Below, one piece after another: positions 1 to 7,109 of a stretch of DNA of 11,610 nucleotides; position 1 is the first letter of the stretch; every line of letters starts with the position of its first letter. The DNA comes from an uncultured Mycoplasmataceae bacterium. GTDB taxonomy: Bacteria > Bacillota_I > Bacilli_A > Mycoplasmatales > Mycoplasmoidaceae. Both the position numbers and the translations under genes were made by a program. The notes below the pieces were generated by a model, which was not told the DNA's origin, did no database searches, and saw only the letters and a list, made by a program, of their open reading frames with translations. The DNA lies in contig CAMWRJ010000009.1 in assembly GCA_947176635.1 (NCBI GenBank), positions 1 through 11,610 on the forward strand, written 5' to 3'.

Positions 1-23
1 GAGAGTGTTTCGTGAACTGGGAG

Positions 24-76
24 AAACAACAACACCAAGTCGTCAAAATTTAAGATGAAAGGATGTTGTTGTTTTT
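24..76. repeat. Large inverted repeat with T-run; candidate oriT or terminator
   Basis: Bases 24-34 (AAACAACAACA) are perfectly complementary to 64-74 (TGTTGTTGTTT), an 11-bp stem that can extend through C35-C36 with G61-G62 if A63 bulges. The loop is about 29 nt and the right arm runs into T's. As RNA this could be a weak terminator. As DNA, a long-armed inverted repeat in a non-coding stretch on a plasmid that carries its own relaxase is a reasonable origin-of-transfer candidate. I see no convincing match to a known nic consensus, so the oriT reading is inference. The 139 bases before the first gene hold nothing else apart from the palindrome at 112-121. Confidence 0.45.
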
Positions 77-111
77 GATTGTAAATTTTTTTAAGTTAGT
101 TATGTGTAGTA

Positions 112-121
112 ATTTGCAAAT
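112..121. promoter_or_regulatory. Perfect 10-bp palindrome upstream of the first gene
   Basis: ATTTGCAAAT is a perfect palindrome ending 18 nt before the first start codon (140). A wider imperfect symmetry, TTTGATT (74-80) and AATCAAA (119-125), overlaps it. Its position between a possible promoter and the replication operon would suit an operator. In DNA this AT-rich a 10-bp palindrome can arise by chance, so the assignment is weak. I found no clear -35/-10 pair here. Confidence 0.25.
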
Positions 122-139
122 CAAAGAAAACAAATTAAC

Positions 140-331
140 ATGGAAAAGAAAGAACTAAACAAAATTGCAAAAGAGATTACTGAAGAAATGGAAATAATAA
201 ATTTGCTTTTCGTTTCTTTTTTGAAAAATAAAAATATTTTTGAAGATGAAGAAATTAACAAAATAAAAAATTGCATTTTTGATTTAGCAGATGAATTAAC
301 ATTTATCATAAACAAATACAAAAATAAATAA
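140..331 (+). CDS. Small acidic helical protein of unknown function (63 aa)
   Basis: This is the first gene of the replication-side operon and ends 23 nt before the next start. I do not recognise the protein. It is rich in Glu, Lys, Ile and Asn. It begins with a charged segment (MEKKELNKIAKEITEEME), then a more hydrophobic middle around residues 20-30, a second acidic stretch near 35-40 and a hydrophobic helix near 45-58, which suggests an all-alpha fold of two or three helices. No signal peptide, membrane segment or metal motif is visible. It contains no TGA codon. No Shine-Dalgarno sequence is obvious upstream. A role in plasmid maintenance or copy control would fit its position but is only a guess. 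The opposite-strand ORF over this region is judged a shadow, because this frame fits the operon direction and spacing. Confidence 0.6.
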   Translation: MEKKELNKIAKEITEEMEIINLLFVSFLKNKNIFEDEEINKIKNCIFDLADELTFIINKYKNK

Positions 332-341
332 TTCTAAAAAT

Positions 342-347
342 GGAGAG
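342..347 (+). promoter_or_regulatory. Ribosome binding site for the four-cysteine protein
   Basis: GGAGAG lies 7 nt before the ATG at 355 and fixes that start. Shine-Dalgarno sequences are patchy in this window, so a clear one is useful support for the gene. Confidence 0.6.
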
Positions 348-354
348 ATAGTAA

Positions 355-828
355 ATGGATTTAGTTGAACAACAAAAAATAATAAATGATTTGATTCAAG
401 AACCAAAATATTCTTGTGAATTTTGTCAAAAATTATTTTTGGCTCCAGATTTAAATTTATATACAAACAAAAATCTCCAAGATACAGAAGATAAAATTAT
501 TTGTAATGAATGTTTAAAAGAAGAAAAGAAAAGAAATCGCTTATCTTTTTTACTTTCATCAATGAATTCTTATTTTGACCCTGATCGTGAAATTTTAGCT
601 TCATATTCTGAAAAAGAATTAGATGAATGCTATGATTTTTTATTTAAACAAGCTGAAAAAATTTGAGAATCAAATGGTTCGGTTAATAAAAAAATTTTAA
701 TGGAAAAAGTTTTTTCAGAACATCCTGAAAAAATACCAAAATCAAAAAAGGAATTTGATTTAATTCGTGTCACATTAAATTCAGTTTTTTCTAAATACGA
801 TAATGGTGCATTCGAAGATAAATATTAA
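355..828 (+). CDS. Four-cysteine (putative zinc-binding) protein of unknown function (157 aa)
   Basis: The second gene of the replication-side operon, with a good ribosome site (342-347). The frame crosses one TGA (664-666, Trp104) and ends at TAA 826-828; stopping at the TGA would lose the last third. The N-terminal part carries two CxxC pairs, CEFC (Cys21/Cys24) and CNEC (Cys50/Cys53), separated by 25 residues. This spacing suits a treble-clef or zinc-ribbon knuckle binding one zinc ion. A basic stretch (KEEKKRNR) follows, then a predominantly helical C-terminal half. I recognise no named family. Zinc knuckles next to basic patches commonly serve nucleic-acid or protein binding, so a replication or regulatory helper is plausible, given that the gene lies 22 nt upstream of the putative initiator gene. 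That role is inference. Confidence 0.72.
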
Positions 829-850
829 TAAAATTTAAAAGGTAATTAAA

Positions 851-1573
851 ATGAATTTAAGTAATCCTGAAACAAACAGAGCGAAAGCTATAAAGAAATA
901 TCAACATAAACTTAGAGAAATGAGTAGAAAGATATTAAAAAATAGCTATGAACAAAAATATAAGGGAAAATTAGAATATATGTTCATTATGCTAATTAAT
1001 GGATTTATTTTCTCTTGACTACAGCAAAAAAATTATTTTATCCTTCCTTCTTGTGAATTTCTGAGTGATATTGTTGGTTGTTCAAAACAATGAATTTCAA
1101 AATTAATAATTAAACATGCTAACTTATTAAAAATAAAATATGTAAATAAAGATGATTTAACAGATGAGCAAAAGAAATATTGTCATCATAAAGATTTTGT
1201 TTGAATGGTCGAAAGAGCAGTTAAATTAATATTCAATGAATTAAATATATATTTCTTTAAAACAAAAATATGAAAAAATAATTGTTCAGATAAAGAATTT
1301 GAAAACAAAGCAATTGTTGATTATGGTCTCAACGATGAAAACATATTAGATCTAAATTTGGAATTATTAAATAAAAAAAGAATTTTAGATTTATTTAAAA
1401 ATAATCCAAATAAAACTACTTTTGAAATTTGAATGATGTTTTCTGAAAATTTAAGAAAAATAATTTTAAAAGAATTAAATTTAGATCAAAAATGAGATAA
1501 CTTATCTGAATCTGAACAAAAATTATGTATAGAGCTTAATGCTCATTTATTAAAAAATTTAAAATTGTTTTAA
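851..1573 (+). CDS. Putative replication initiator with helix-turn-helix (240 aa)
   Basis: A previously fragmented-looking frame that is intact under code 4: six TGA codons are read as Trp (residues 56, 81, 118, 141, 194, 215) and it ends at TAA 1571-1573. AAAAGG (837-842) lies 8 nt before the ATG. Residues about 66-97 read as a helix-turn-helix: SCEFLSDIVGCSKQWISKLI, a glycine turn followed by a Ser-Lys-Gln recognition helix, then a hydrophobic stretch like the strand of a winged helix. The N-terminal 40 residues are strongly basic and the C-terminal half is acidic and helical. No rolling-circle HUH motif or ATPase motif is visible. The case for a Rep protein is contextual: it is the last gene before tandem terminators, an iteron-like array and an AT-rich tract. 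Alternatively it could be a transcriptional regulator. I cannot assign a Rep family. Confidence 0.6.
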
Positions 1574-1593
1574 TACTTAAAAAATATAAAATA

Positions 1594-1619
1594 AAGCTAC
1601 TATAGAGTAGTTTATTTTT
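1594..1619 (+). terminator. Intrinsic terminator after the putative rep gene
   Basis: An 8-bp stem (AAGCTACT at 1594-1601 with AGTAGTTT at 1606-1613, one G-U pair) closes a 4-nt loop and is followed by A then five T's. It begins 21 nt after the stop codon of the putative initiator and should end the replication-side transcript. Confidence 0.7.
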
Positions 1620-1634
1620 GCATATATCTAATTG

Positions 1635-1666
1635 AAAAATTTAGTTCAAAGAGCTAAATTTTTTTT
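1635..1666 (+). terminator. Second, stronger terminator in tandem
   Basis: A stem of 11-13 bp (AAATTTAGTTC at 1637-1647 with GAGCTAAATTT at 1651-1661, one G-U pair, extendable by two A-T pairs) has an AAA loop and a T-rich tail. A-runs on the left flank mean it could also stop transcription from the other strand, so it may insulate the iteron region from both sides. Confidence 0.72.
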
Positions 1667-1680
1667 ATTTTACCACTGAT

Positions 1681-1756
1681 AATTGACGGTTATTTTTTTA
1701 TAATTGACGGTTATTTTTTTATAGTTTACACTACTATCGATTTTAGTTGACACTAC
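1681..1756. repeat. Four iteron-like direct repeats at 21-22 bp spacing (candidate oriV)
   Basis: Two perfect 21-bp tandem copies occupy 1681-1701 and 1702-1722, each starting AATTGACGGTT. They continue in register with AGTTTACACTAC (1723-1734) and AGTTGACACTAC (1745-1756). Starts fall at 1681, 1702, 1723 and 1745, so the array is spaced by 21, 21 and 22 bp, close to two helical turns, which puts every copy on the same face of the DNA. A shared core is A[A/G]TT[G/T]AC. Direct repeats at this pitch beside a putative DNA-binding Rep gene and an AT-rich tract are the layout of iteron-controlled plasmid origins. The origin assignment is inference; the repeats themselves are plain in the sequence. 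Confidence 0.65.
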
Positions 1757-1775
1757 ATAAAAAATTAAATTAAAT
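1747..1775 (+). promoter_or_regulatory. Possible promoter inside the fourth iteron
   Basis: A consensus -35 hexamer, TTGACA (1747-1752), lies in the last iteron, with a weak TTAAAT (1770-1775) 17 nt downstream. If used, a protein bound to the iterons would directly block it and so couple replication control to the transfer operon. The -10 is poor in this A/T-rich background, so the call is tentative. Confidence 0.3.
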
Positions 1776-1880
1776 AAAACATTAAAAGGGTACATTAATT
1801 ATTAATAAATAACTTTAAAAAATAAATTTAAATTGATATAATTATAAATACATAACTCATTTAAAAAAATTTACAATTAG
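1757..1880. other. Extremely AT-rich tract, candidate DNA unwinding element
   Basis: About 124 bases beside the iterons contain only a handful of G/C bases and no coding frame. Easily melted DNA next to iterons is the usual place for initial unwinding at such origins. I see no DnaA box in it. It also holds the TATAAT candidate promoter at 1837. Together with the terminators, iterons and hairpin this accounts for the 354-bp gap between the putative rep gene and the lipoprotein gene. Confidence 0.4.
1815..1842 (+). promoter_or_regulatory. Candidate promoter of the transfer operon
   Basis: A perfect -10 hexamer, TATAAT (1837-1842), has only a weak -35 partner (TTAAAA, 1815-1820, 16 nt away). 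Mollicute promoters often rest mainly on the -10. Transcription starting near 1849 would leave a leader of roughly 80 nt before the lipoprotein start and would include the hairpin at 1889-1913. Confidence 0.4.
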
Positions 1881-1888
1881 AACAACAT

Positions 1889-1919
1889 ACCATATATCAC
1901 TACGATGTATGGTTTTTGT
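1889..1919 (+). terminator. Hairpin with T-run in the leader of the transfer operon
   Basis: A 9-bp stem (ACCATATAT at 1889-1897 with ATGTATGGT at 1905-1913, one G-U pair) encloses the 7-nt loop CACTACG and is followed by four T's, G, T, G and another T-run. It ends only 14 nt before the lipoprotein ATG. The shape is that of an intrinsic terminator, so it could attenuate the transfer operon or occlude ribosome access. The loop repeats the CACTAC found in iterons 3 and 4. Alternatively it marks the end of an upstream transcript or a structural element of the origin. Confidence 0.5.
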
Positions 1920-1927
1920 GTTTTTAT

Positions 1928-2899
1928 ATGCTACAAAAAAATAAAATTGGAATAATTTTAGGAACACTTGGTTTAGTAACGATTACAATAGCTACACCAT
2001 TAATAGTTACGTCTTGTGGAGTTTTTGAACCTAGTGTTAATCCTGATTTACCACCAAGTTCAAATTCACCACCGAATAATGAGACTAATAACCAAACAAT
2101 TGATTATAGTTCTAGTGACTCTATTACTAAAATTTATGAATCAACATTAAATAATATTTCATTTTGATACAATAAAAATTTTTGTGCTTCTACAAAACCT
2201 GAACAAAATTTTCCTAAATTTGATAATTATTTAAATTTATATTTAGGTTATGAAGAAAAAGAAAAAAGTTTATTGAATGATCTAAATAATAAATTTGATG
2301 AATGATATAAAAATGATGATGCTAATTATTTAACAGTGGCTATTCCTAATTTTTTATCCATATTATTAGAAATTCCAAAAATATATTGATATGGATTAAA
2401 TTTAGTATCCTTATCATTTTATGAATATTGTAATCAAAATAAAAATATAGAAGATGAAAAAGAAATATTTGCATATCTACCACTTCCAATTCCACAAACA
2501 CCATATATAGATTTATTAAATAGTGTTGTTTCTAGAAATATAACAAATAATCATTTTATGTTGTATTGACCAAATGTCATTTCAAATTTTTATAATCAAT
2601 ACATATCAAATAAATTTAATAATTTAGTTTATTACATAAATTCAATTGAATTTAGCTTAAATTTTAATAAAAAATTGATGTTAAGTCCAATTCCTAAAAG
2701 TTTTCAATATCAGATAACACCTAGTAAACCTACATCCATAATCCCAAACTTATATGAATTTTATTCAAATGGACAAGATGAAAAAACTAAAAAAGAAAAT
2801 GAAATAAGAATTCAAAAAGATTTTCAAGATGGAATTAATTTAATAGAAGTATCAAAAATTAATTATTTGAAATTTCTAGAAAAGAAAGGAGGAACATAA
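1928..2899 (+). CDS. Surface lipoprotein of the transfer operon (323 aa)
   Basis: The first gene of the long operon. I chose the ATG at 1928; a frame-compatible TTG at 1916 overlaps the hairpin tail. The N-terminus is a typical mollicute lipoprotein signal: basic MLQKNK, a hydrophobic run at residues 7-27, then IVTSC with Cys30 as the lipidation site. A Pro/Asn/Ser-rich spacer follows (about residues 35-60), which would hold the body off the membrane. The rest is an aromatic- and Asn-rich globular region with no recognised domain. Four TGA codons are read as Trp. The stop overlaps the topoisomerase ATG by one base, so this gene is co-translated with DNA-processing genes. A role in cell-cell contact, mating-pair formation or entry exclusion would fit, but its position is the only evidence. 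Confidence 0.85.
2885..2893 (+). promoter_or_regulatory. Strong Shine-Dalgarno site for the topoisomerase
   Basis: AAAGGAGGA sits inside the last codons of the lipoprotein gene, just before the TAATG junction where stop and start share one base. It is the best ribosome site in the window and fixes the ATG at 2899. Confidence 0.8.
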
Positions 2900-4740
2900 T
2901 GAATTTAGTTATTATTGAAGGTGCTGGTAAATTAAAAAAAATTACTGAAATACTTGGAAAAGAATATAAAGTAATTGCTACTTGTGGGCATATTGAAAGA
3001 TTAAAAGATAATGAGTTTGATCAAACCGGAATTTCTAAAAATTTAAATTTTAATTTTGAATTCATTGATGGTAAATCTAAAACTATGAGTGAAATAAATA
3101 AAATAGCTAATGATGTAGAAAATATTTATATAGCAAGCGACCCTGATCGTGAAGGTGAAGGAATAGCTTGACATGTATATAATAAAATTAATAAATCTAA
3201 TCAATGAAAAATAAAGCGAATAACTTTTAATGAAATCTCTTCTCCTGCAATTAATTATGCAATTAAAAACCCTAAGCAAATAGATATTAATTATGTGAAT
3301 TCTTATTTAGCAAGAATTGCATTAGATAAAAAAATTGGTTATGGGTTAAGTAAATTTTTACAACAAACCAAAAATTTACCTAGTGCAGGAAGGGTGCAAT
3401 CAGTAGTTTTGAAATTAGTAAAAGAAAGAGAAGATGAAATTGAACATTTTATTCCCAAAACAACATATTATTTTGAACCAATTATTAATGATGATATAGT
3501 CTTAAATCATTTTGAAACAGAAAATGATGATTTATTATTTACTGGTGATGAAGAAAAGTTAAATTTTGCAACTCTTGAAGAAATCCAAGATTATCAAAAT
3601 AAATATTTAAATGAAAATAAGTTTGAATTAATTGAAATAGGTGACAAAGAATACAAAAAATCATATCCATCAAAACCATTTAAGACATCAACAATTCAAG
3701 CAAAACTAATTGATAAATTATCTATAAATTCTAAACAAGCAGAGAAAATTTTACAAGAATTATATCAACTTGGGTTAATAACATATCCTAGAACAGATGC
3801 AACAAGAATTAGCGAAGTGTTTTGTGAACAAGCTTATAATTTCGTCAAAGAAAAATTTCCTGATCTAGCTAGTAATGAATTTCAATTCAATAACAAAAAT
3901 TCTAAAGGCGTACAAGATGCGCATGAAGCTATAAGAGTAGTTCATTTAGAAGAAATTAATCCAACTAATTTAGATCATAATCAATTTGAAACATATAAAT
4001 TGATTTATGAAAATACAATTATACAATTTATGAAACCTTGTGAAACTGAACAAACAACATTTAAATTTAAAAACAATTTAGATTATTTTCAATGTAATAG
4101 TGAAATAGTTATTGATCTTGGATTTAATAGTTATTTAAATAAAGATAAAAAAGATAAAATCATCAACTTTGAATTAAATAATATTTATCAAGCTAGTAAT
4201 TTTGAAAATTTAATTAAATCTAAGACAACAAAACCACCTAAACCATTTACTCAGTCAACATTAATTAAAGAGCTTGAAAAATTAGGTATTGGTAGACCAT
4301 CGACATATGCTTCTTCAGTTGAAATTAATAATATTAGAGAATACACATCAGTAAATAAAGATGAAATTATTGCAACAACAGATAAAGGAAGAGATGCAAA
4401 CCAATCTTTATTAGATAAATGAGATGAACTAATTAATTATGAATTTACGGCTAGCATGGAAAAAGAATTAGATCTGATCGCTGATGGTAAATCAAATTAC
4501 AAAAATTATTTAAATGATTTTTTAGATATATTTGAAACAAAATTATATTCTTTTATTTCTTTAAAATCAAATAAGAGCGAATCACAAAAAATGACAGTAA
4601 TAGGAAAATGTCCTTACTGTCAAAACAATATAATTGAAAAAGAATTATCAAATGGTTCAAAAATACAACAATGTATAAAAAGAAAATATGATGTAGCTAC
4701 TAAAACTACTTCAGGATGCAAATATTATAAATTTATTTAA
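2899..4740 (+). CDS. topA: Type IA DNA topoisomerase (TopA-like, 613 aa)
   Basis: Relaxes negatively supercoiled or single-stranded DNA by nicking one strand through a tyrosine. The Toprim domain opens the protein (residues 1 to about 110), with Glu7 in LVIIEGAGK and the metal site SDPDREGEG giving Asp81, Asp83 and Glu85. GRVQSVVLKLVKERE, the active site LITYPRTD (Tyr296), DAHEAIR and LGIGRPSTYAS follow in the family order, and NYEFTASMEKELD closes the catalytic core. One zinc finger ends the protein (Cys571, 574, 592, 607), fewer than the several C-terminal zinc domains of E. coli TopA. Three TGA codons are Trp. The first motif reads EGAGK where ESPAK is usual. Lying between a lipoprotein and relaxase genes, it is probably the element's own enzyme, like topoisomerases carried on other conjugative elements, rather than the chromosomal TopA. 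Confidence 0.95.
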
Positions 4741-4749
4741 AGAGGAAAT

Positions 4750-5103
4750 ATGAAAATAAGTATTAAAAATATTGTTATATCATTAGTTACAATTTTAACT
4801 TTATTAGCTACTGTTTTATTAGTAGTAGGAGTATTAGGAAAATTCAAAATAATAACATCAACATCAAATTCTTCTAATATAGGAATGATTGTAGCAGGTG
4901 CTATATTATGTTTCATTTTATTAATTTTATTAATAGCGAAATTCGCATTAGCTCATAGATATAAATTATTAACAGAAGATGAAGTTAAAGAATTATCATC
5001 TTCAACTGAAAATTATTCAATATCATTAGCTTTTTACATTTTTTTAAATCCTATAAAAGCGCATAAGCAAGGTTTTTCTTATGGAGATTTTAGATTAGTA
5101 TAA
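4750..5103 (+). CDS. Small two-TM membrane protein of unknown function (117 aa)
   Basis: AAAGAGG (4739-4745), overlapping the topoisomerase stop codon, provides the ribosome site 4 nt before the ATG. The protein has a short basic N-terminus (MKISIKN), a first membrane segment at about residues 8-30, a Ser/Thr/Asn-rich loop (36-43), a second segment at about 44-66, then a roughly 50-residue tail of mixed charge. The positive-inside rule suggests both ends are cytoplasmic with a short outside loop. No family is recognised. Its place between the topoisomerase and the relaxosome genes, one base from the next start, makes a component of the transfer apparatus likely. It could be a membrane anchor for the DNA-processing complex, but nothing in the sequence proves that. 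It has no cysteine-based lipobox. Confidence 0.7.
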   Translation: MKISIKNIVISLVTILTLLATVLLVVGVLGKFKIITSTSNSSNIGMIVAGAILCFILLILLIAKFALAHRYKLLTEDEVKELSSSTENYSISLAFYIFLNPIKAHKQGFSYGDFRLV

Positions 5104-5104
5104 T

Positions 5105-5548
5105 ATGGCTAAAAAGAATAGTACAAAAGGAGTTTTCATAAGATTTTATAAAAAAGATGATCAAGAAAAAATTAAAGAATTTAAAAGAATTCTTAGAATG
5201 CGCAATAGAGATAAACCAAAAGCAGAACAAGAAACATTTAATGATGTATTTGGAAAATTAATCATTGATTATACTCAAGATCGGATTTATGAAAATTCAA
5301 CCAATGTAGTAGCTAAAATGATTATTCCTTTAATCAAAAAAGGGTTTAAAAATCAAACAGATGATTTAATAGAATTAATTTTGTCTAAATTTAATGAACA
5401 ACAAAATCAAATAAATGAAATATATTATTATTTAAGTAAATTGATAACTTTTAATTCAAATATATTATCTTCAAATAATAATCTTAGAACTGAATTAGAA
5501 AACGAAGATTCATTATTATTTAAAAAACCCCAATGAATTAAAAAATAA
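5105..5548 (+). CDS. Putative ribbon-helix-helix relaxosome accessory protein (147 aa)
   Basis: Starts one base after the preceding stop and ends two bases before the relaxase start. Reading TGA 5534-5536 as Trp extends it by four residues to TAA 5546-5548. The N-terminus is basic (AKKNSTKG), then a short beta-like stretch (VFIRFY), a charged helix (about 17-30) and a second helix (TFNDVFGKLIIDY, about 45-57). This is the order of a ribbon-helix-helix DNA-binding fold, the type used by MobC/TraY-like accessory proteins that bind oriT beside the relaxase. The C-terminal half is helical and Asn/Gln-rich, perhaps for oligomerisation. It may correspond to the small ICE protein called Mbov_0398 in M. 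bovis, but that is from memory and unverified. The fold call is a reading of pattern, not a profile hit. Confidence 0.55.
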
Positions 5549-5550
5549 AT

Positions 5551-6798
5551 ATGGTTTTGATTAAACAAATTAGATTTGCAGGTAATGAACATCAATTGAG
5601 AAATTATTATACATCAGGCAAATATATTGATTACATTACGAGACAAGAAGCAACATTTAATCAAGCTAGTTTTATAAATTTAAATTCATTAGAATTAATT
5701 AATAATTTAGAAAAAGAAAAAATAAAAACACAATTTTCTAAATTACATAAAAATCAATTAGTATGAGATTTAGTTGTTTCTTTTGAAAAAGATTTTTGCG
5801 AAAAAAATAAAATTTATTCTGTTCAAGACTTTTCAAAAGCTATAAAACCATCACTGGAAAAATTATTAGAAACGAATAATCTTAATATAGAAGATTTAGA
5901 AATATTTGGTGCTTTCCATCAAAATACTGATAATCCACATTTGCATATTGGATTTTTTGAAAAATCTGAAAAATATATTAATCGTCGTGGTAATAAGTCA
6001 TTTCATAAAAAAGGTGTTTTGGGTGGGAAGGATGTAAAAAATTTTAAGTTATTTTCAGTAGAAGTCGAAAAATTTGTTGAAGATGATAGATTATATAGTT
6101 CATTAAAAAATCATAGAGAATATTTAAAAAATAATTTGCCTTTATTTAATAAAGATGAAATCTATGCAGAAACAATTAGTTATTTTTCAAAAAATAATAT
6201 TAAAACTTTTCAATTTAATAAACTAAATGATGAGGTTAAAGAAAAAATAACTAATTTAGTTAATCATATTATTCAAAACAATGAAGAATTAAAAAATCAA
6301 TATAATGAATACAAAAATAATTTATTAGAACTTTATAATTTAAAAAAAGATAGATTAGATAATCATAAATTAAATAGTTCTAAATTAGATGAATGATACA
6401 AATTGCAAGATGATGATATAAATGTACGTAATTGTAATTCAATTTTAAAATCAATTAAAAAAGATATATTATCTGATAGCGAAAATAATACATCAAGTAA
6501 TATTATTTTAAAAACTATAGAATCATCAATTAATAAAAATATAATTGGAAAAATTAAAAAATCAAAACACGTTTCAAACTCATTATCAAATAACAAATTT
6601 AGTCTTAAAGCTCATAAAAATTCTAAAGCTTATATTATTAATAATGATTTCAAAGATAAACAAATATTAGATAAAATTAAGTGAGAAATTTCTAAAATGC
6701 TAGAAAGAAATAAAACATTAGCTTTAAAAATGTATGAACAAATGAGACAAGATATTAAATTTGAGAAAATACAAGAATTCGAAAGGAGTTATAAATAA
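5551..6798 (+). CDS. Relaxase, MOBP-type (MobL/MobP2-like), 415 aa
   Basis: Nicks the origin of transfer and pilots the strand into the recipient. The key signature is HQNTDNPHLHIGF at residues 123-135: His123, His130 and His132 form the H-x6-H-x-H metal site of HUH relaxases, and the xTDNPHxHI context is typical of the MOBP branch. The N-terminus has LRNYYTSGKYIDYITRQEA with candidate catalytic tyrosines Tyr19, 20, 25 and 28; in MobP2-like relaxases the YI-x-YI-x-R pattern sits here. The C-terminal 200 residues are charged, helical and Asn/Lys-rich, without a helicase or primase motif. Three TGA codons (5764, 6394, 6682) are Trp. No ribosome site precedes it, so it is probably translated by coupling from the accessory gene. 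The stop overlaps the next ATG by one base. Confidence 0.85.
6782..6788 (+). promoter_or_regulatory. Shine-Dalgarno site for the pilin-like gene
   Basis: AAAGGAG within the last codons of the relaxase gene stands 9 nt before the ATG at 6798. A strong site here would give the pilin more translation than the coupled genes upstream, as expected for a structural subunit. Confidence 0.65.
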
Positions 6799-7106
6799 TG
6801 TCAGATATAAGTTTATATGCTGCAGGGCAAGGTCCAGATTTTAGTGGATTAACTGATCTAATAATGACCTGAGTTAATCCTATTTTAACCTTGGCTTTTG
6901 TTATAGTAGCAATTGTAGCTACTGTTGCACTAATTGTTTTAGGAGTAAAAATTTTAAGAGAAAAAGATCCAGCTGCAAGACAAGAAAACATAAAACATTT
7001 AGGGTATTGATTTTTAGGGTTACTAATAACAGGTATTTCAGCGCTTGTTGTAAATGTCATATTCCCAATAATTTTCGATAGTGTATCTTTAGATATAGGA
7101 AGTTAG
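6798..7106 (+). CDS. VirB2/TrbC-like pilin protein (102 aa)
   Basis: The stop of the relaxase and this start share one base. The protein has a short polar N-terminus, a first membrane helix at about residues 27-51 (LTLAFVIVAIVATVALIVLG), a short basic loop (KILREKDPAARQENIKHLGY) and a second helix at about 70-93. Two helices joined by a cytoplasmic basic loop, in a protein of about 100 residues directly ahead of VirB6- and VirB4-like genes, is the VirB2/TrbC pilin layout. In mycoplasma integrative conjugative elements the same position is held by the Mbov_0395 'pilin-like' family (from memory). No cleavable signal peptide is obvious. Two TGA codons (one near residue 25, one near 71) are Trp. 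It may form part of a channel rather than a long pilus in a wall-less cell. Confidence 0.72.
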
Positions 7107-7109
7107 TTA

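Noticed and set aside
1..10. Match to a known nic site such as that of pMV158 (GTG|TT)
   Set aside because: AGTGTTT gives only a few matching bases, and the pMV158 relaxase is of a different MOB class.
121..321. Minus-strand ORF of 66 aa opposite the first small gene
   Set aside because: It lies entirely over a + strand gene that fits the operon direction and spacing, and its hydrophobic composition is what the complement of an A-rich gene produces.
1681..1756. CRISPR array
   Set aside because: Repeats are tandem without unique spacers and no cas genes are present.
2899..4740. Topoisomerase as three broken fragments (pseudogene)
   Set aside because: The breaks are TGA codons in one continuous frame; read as Trp, the protein is full length with all motifs.
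6755..7060. Minus-strand ORF of 101 aa
   Set aside because: Shadow of the relaxase end and the pilin gene, which have a Shine-Dalgarno site, a shared stop/start and a sensible two-TM pattern.
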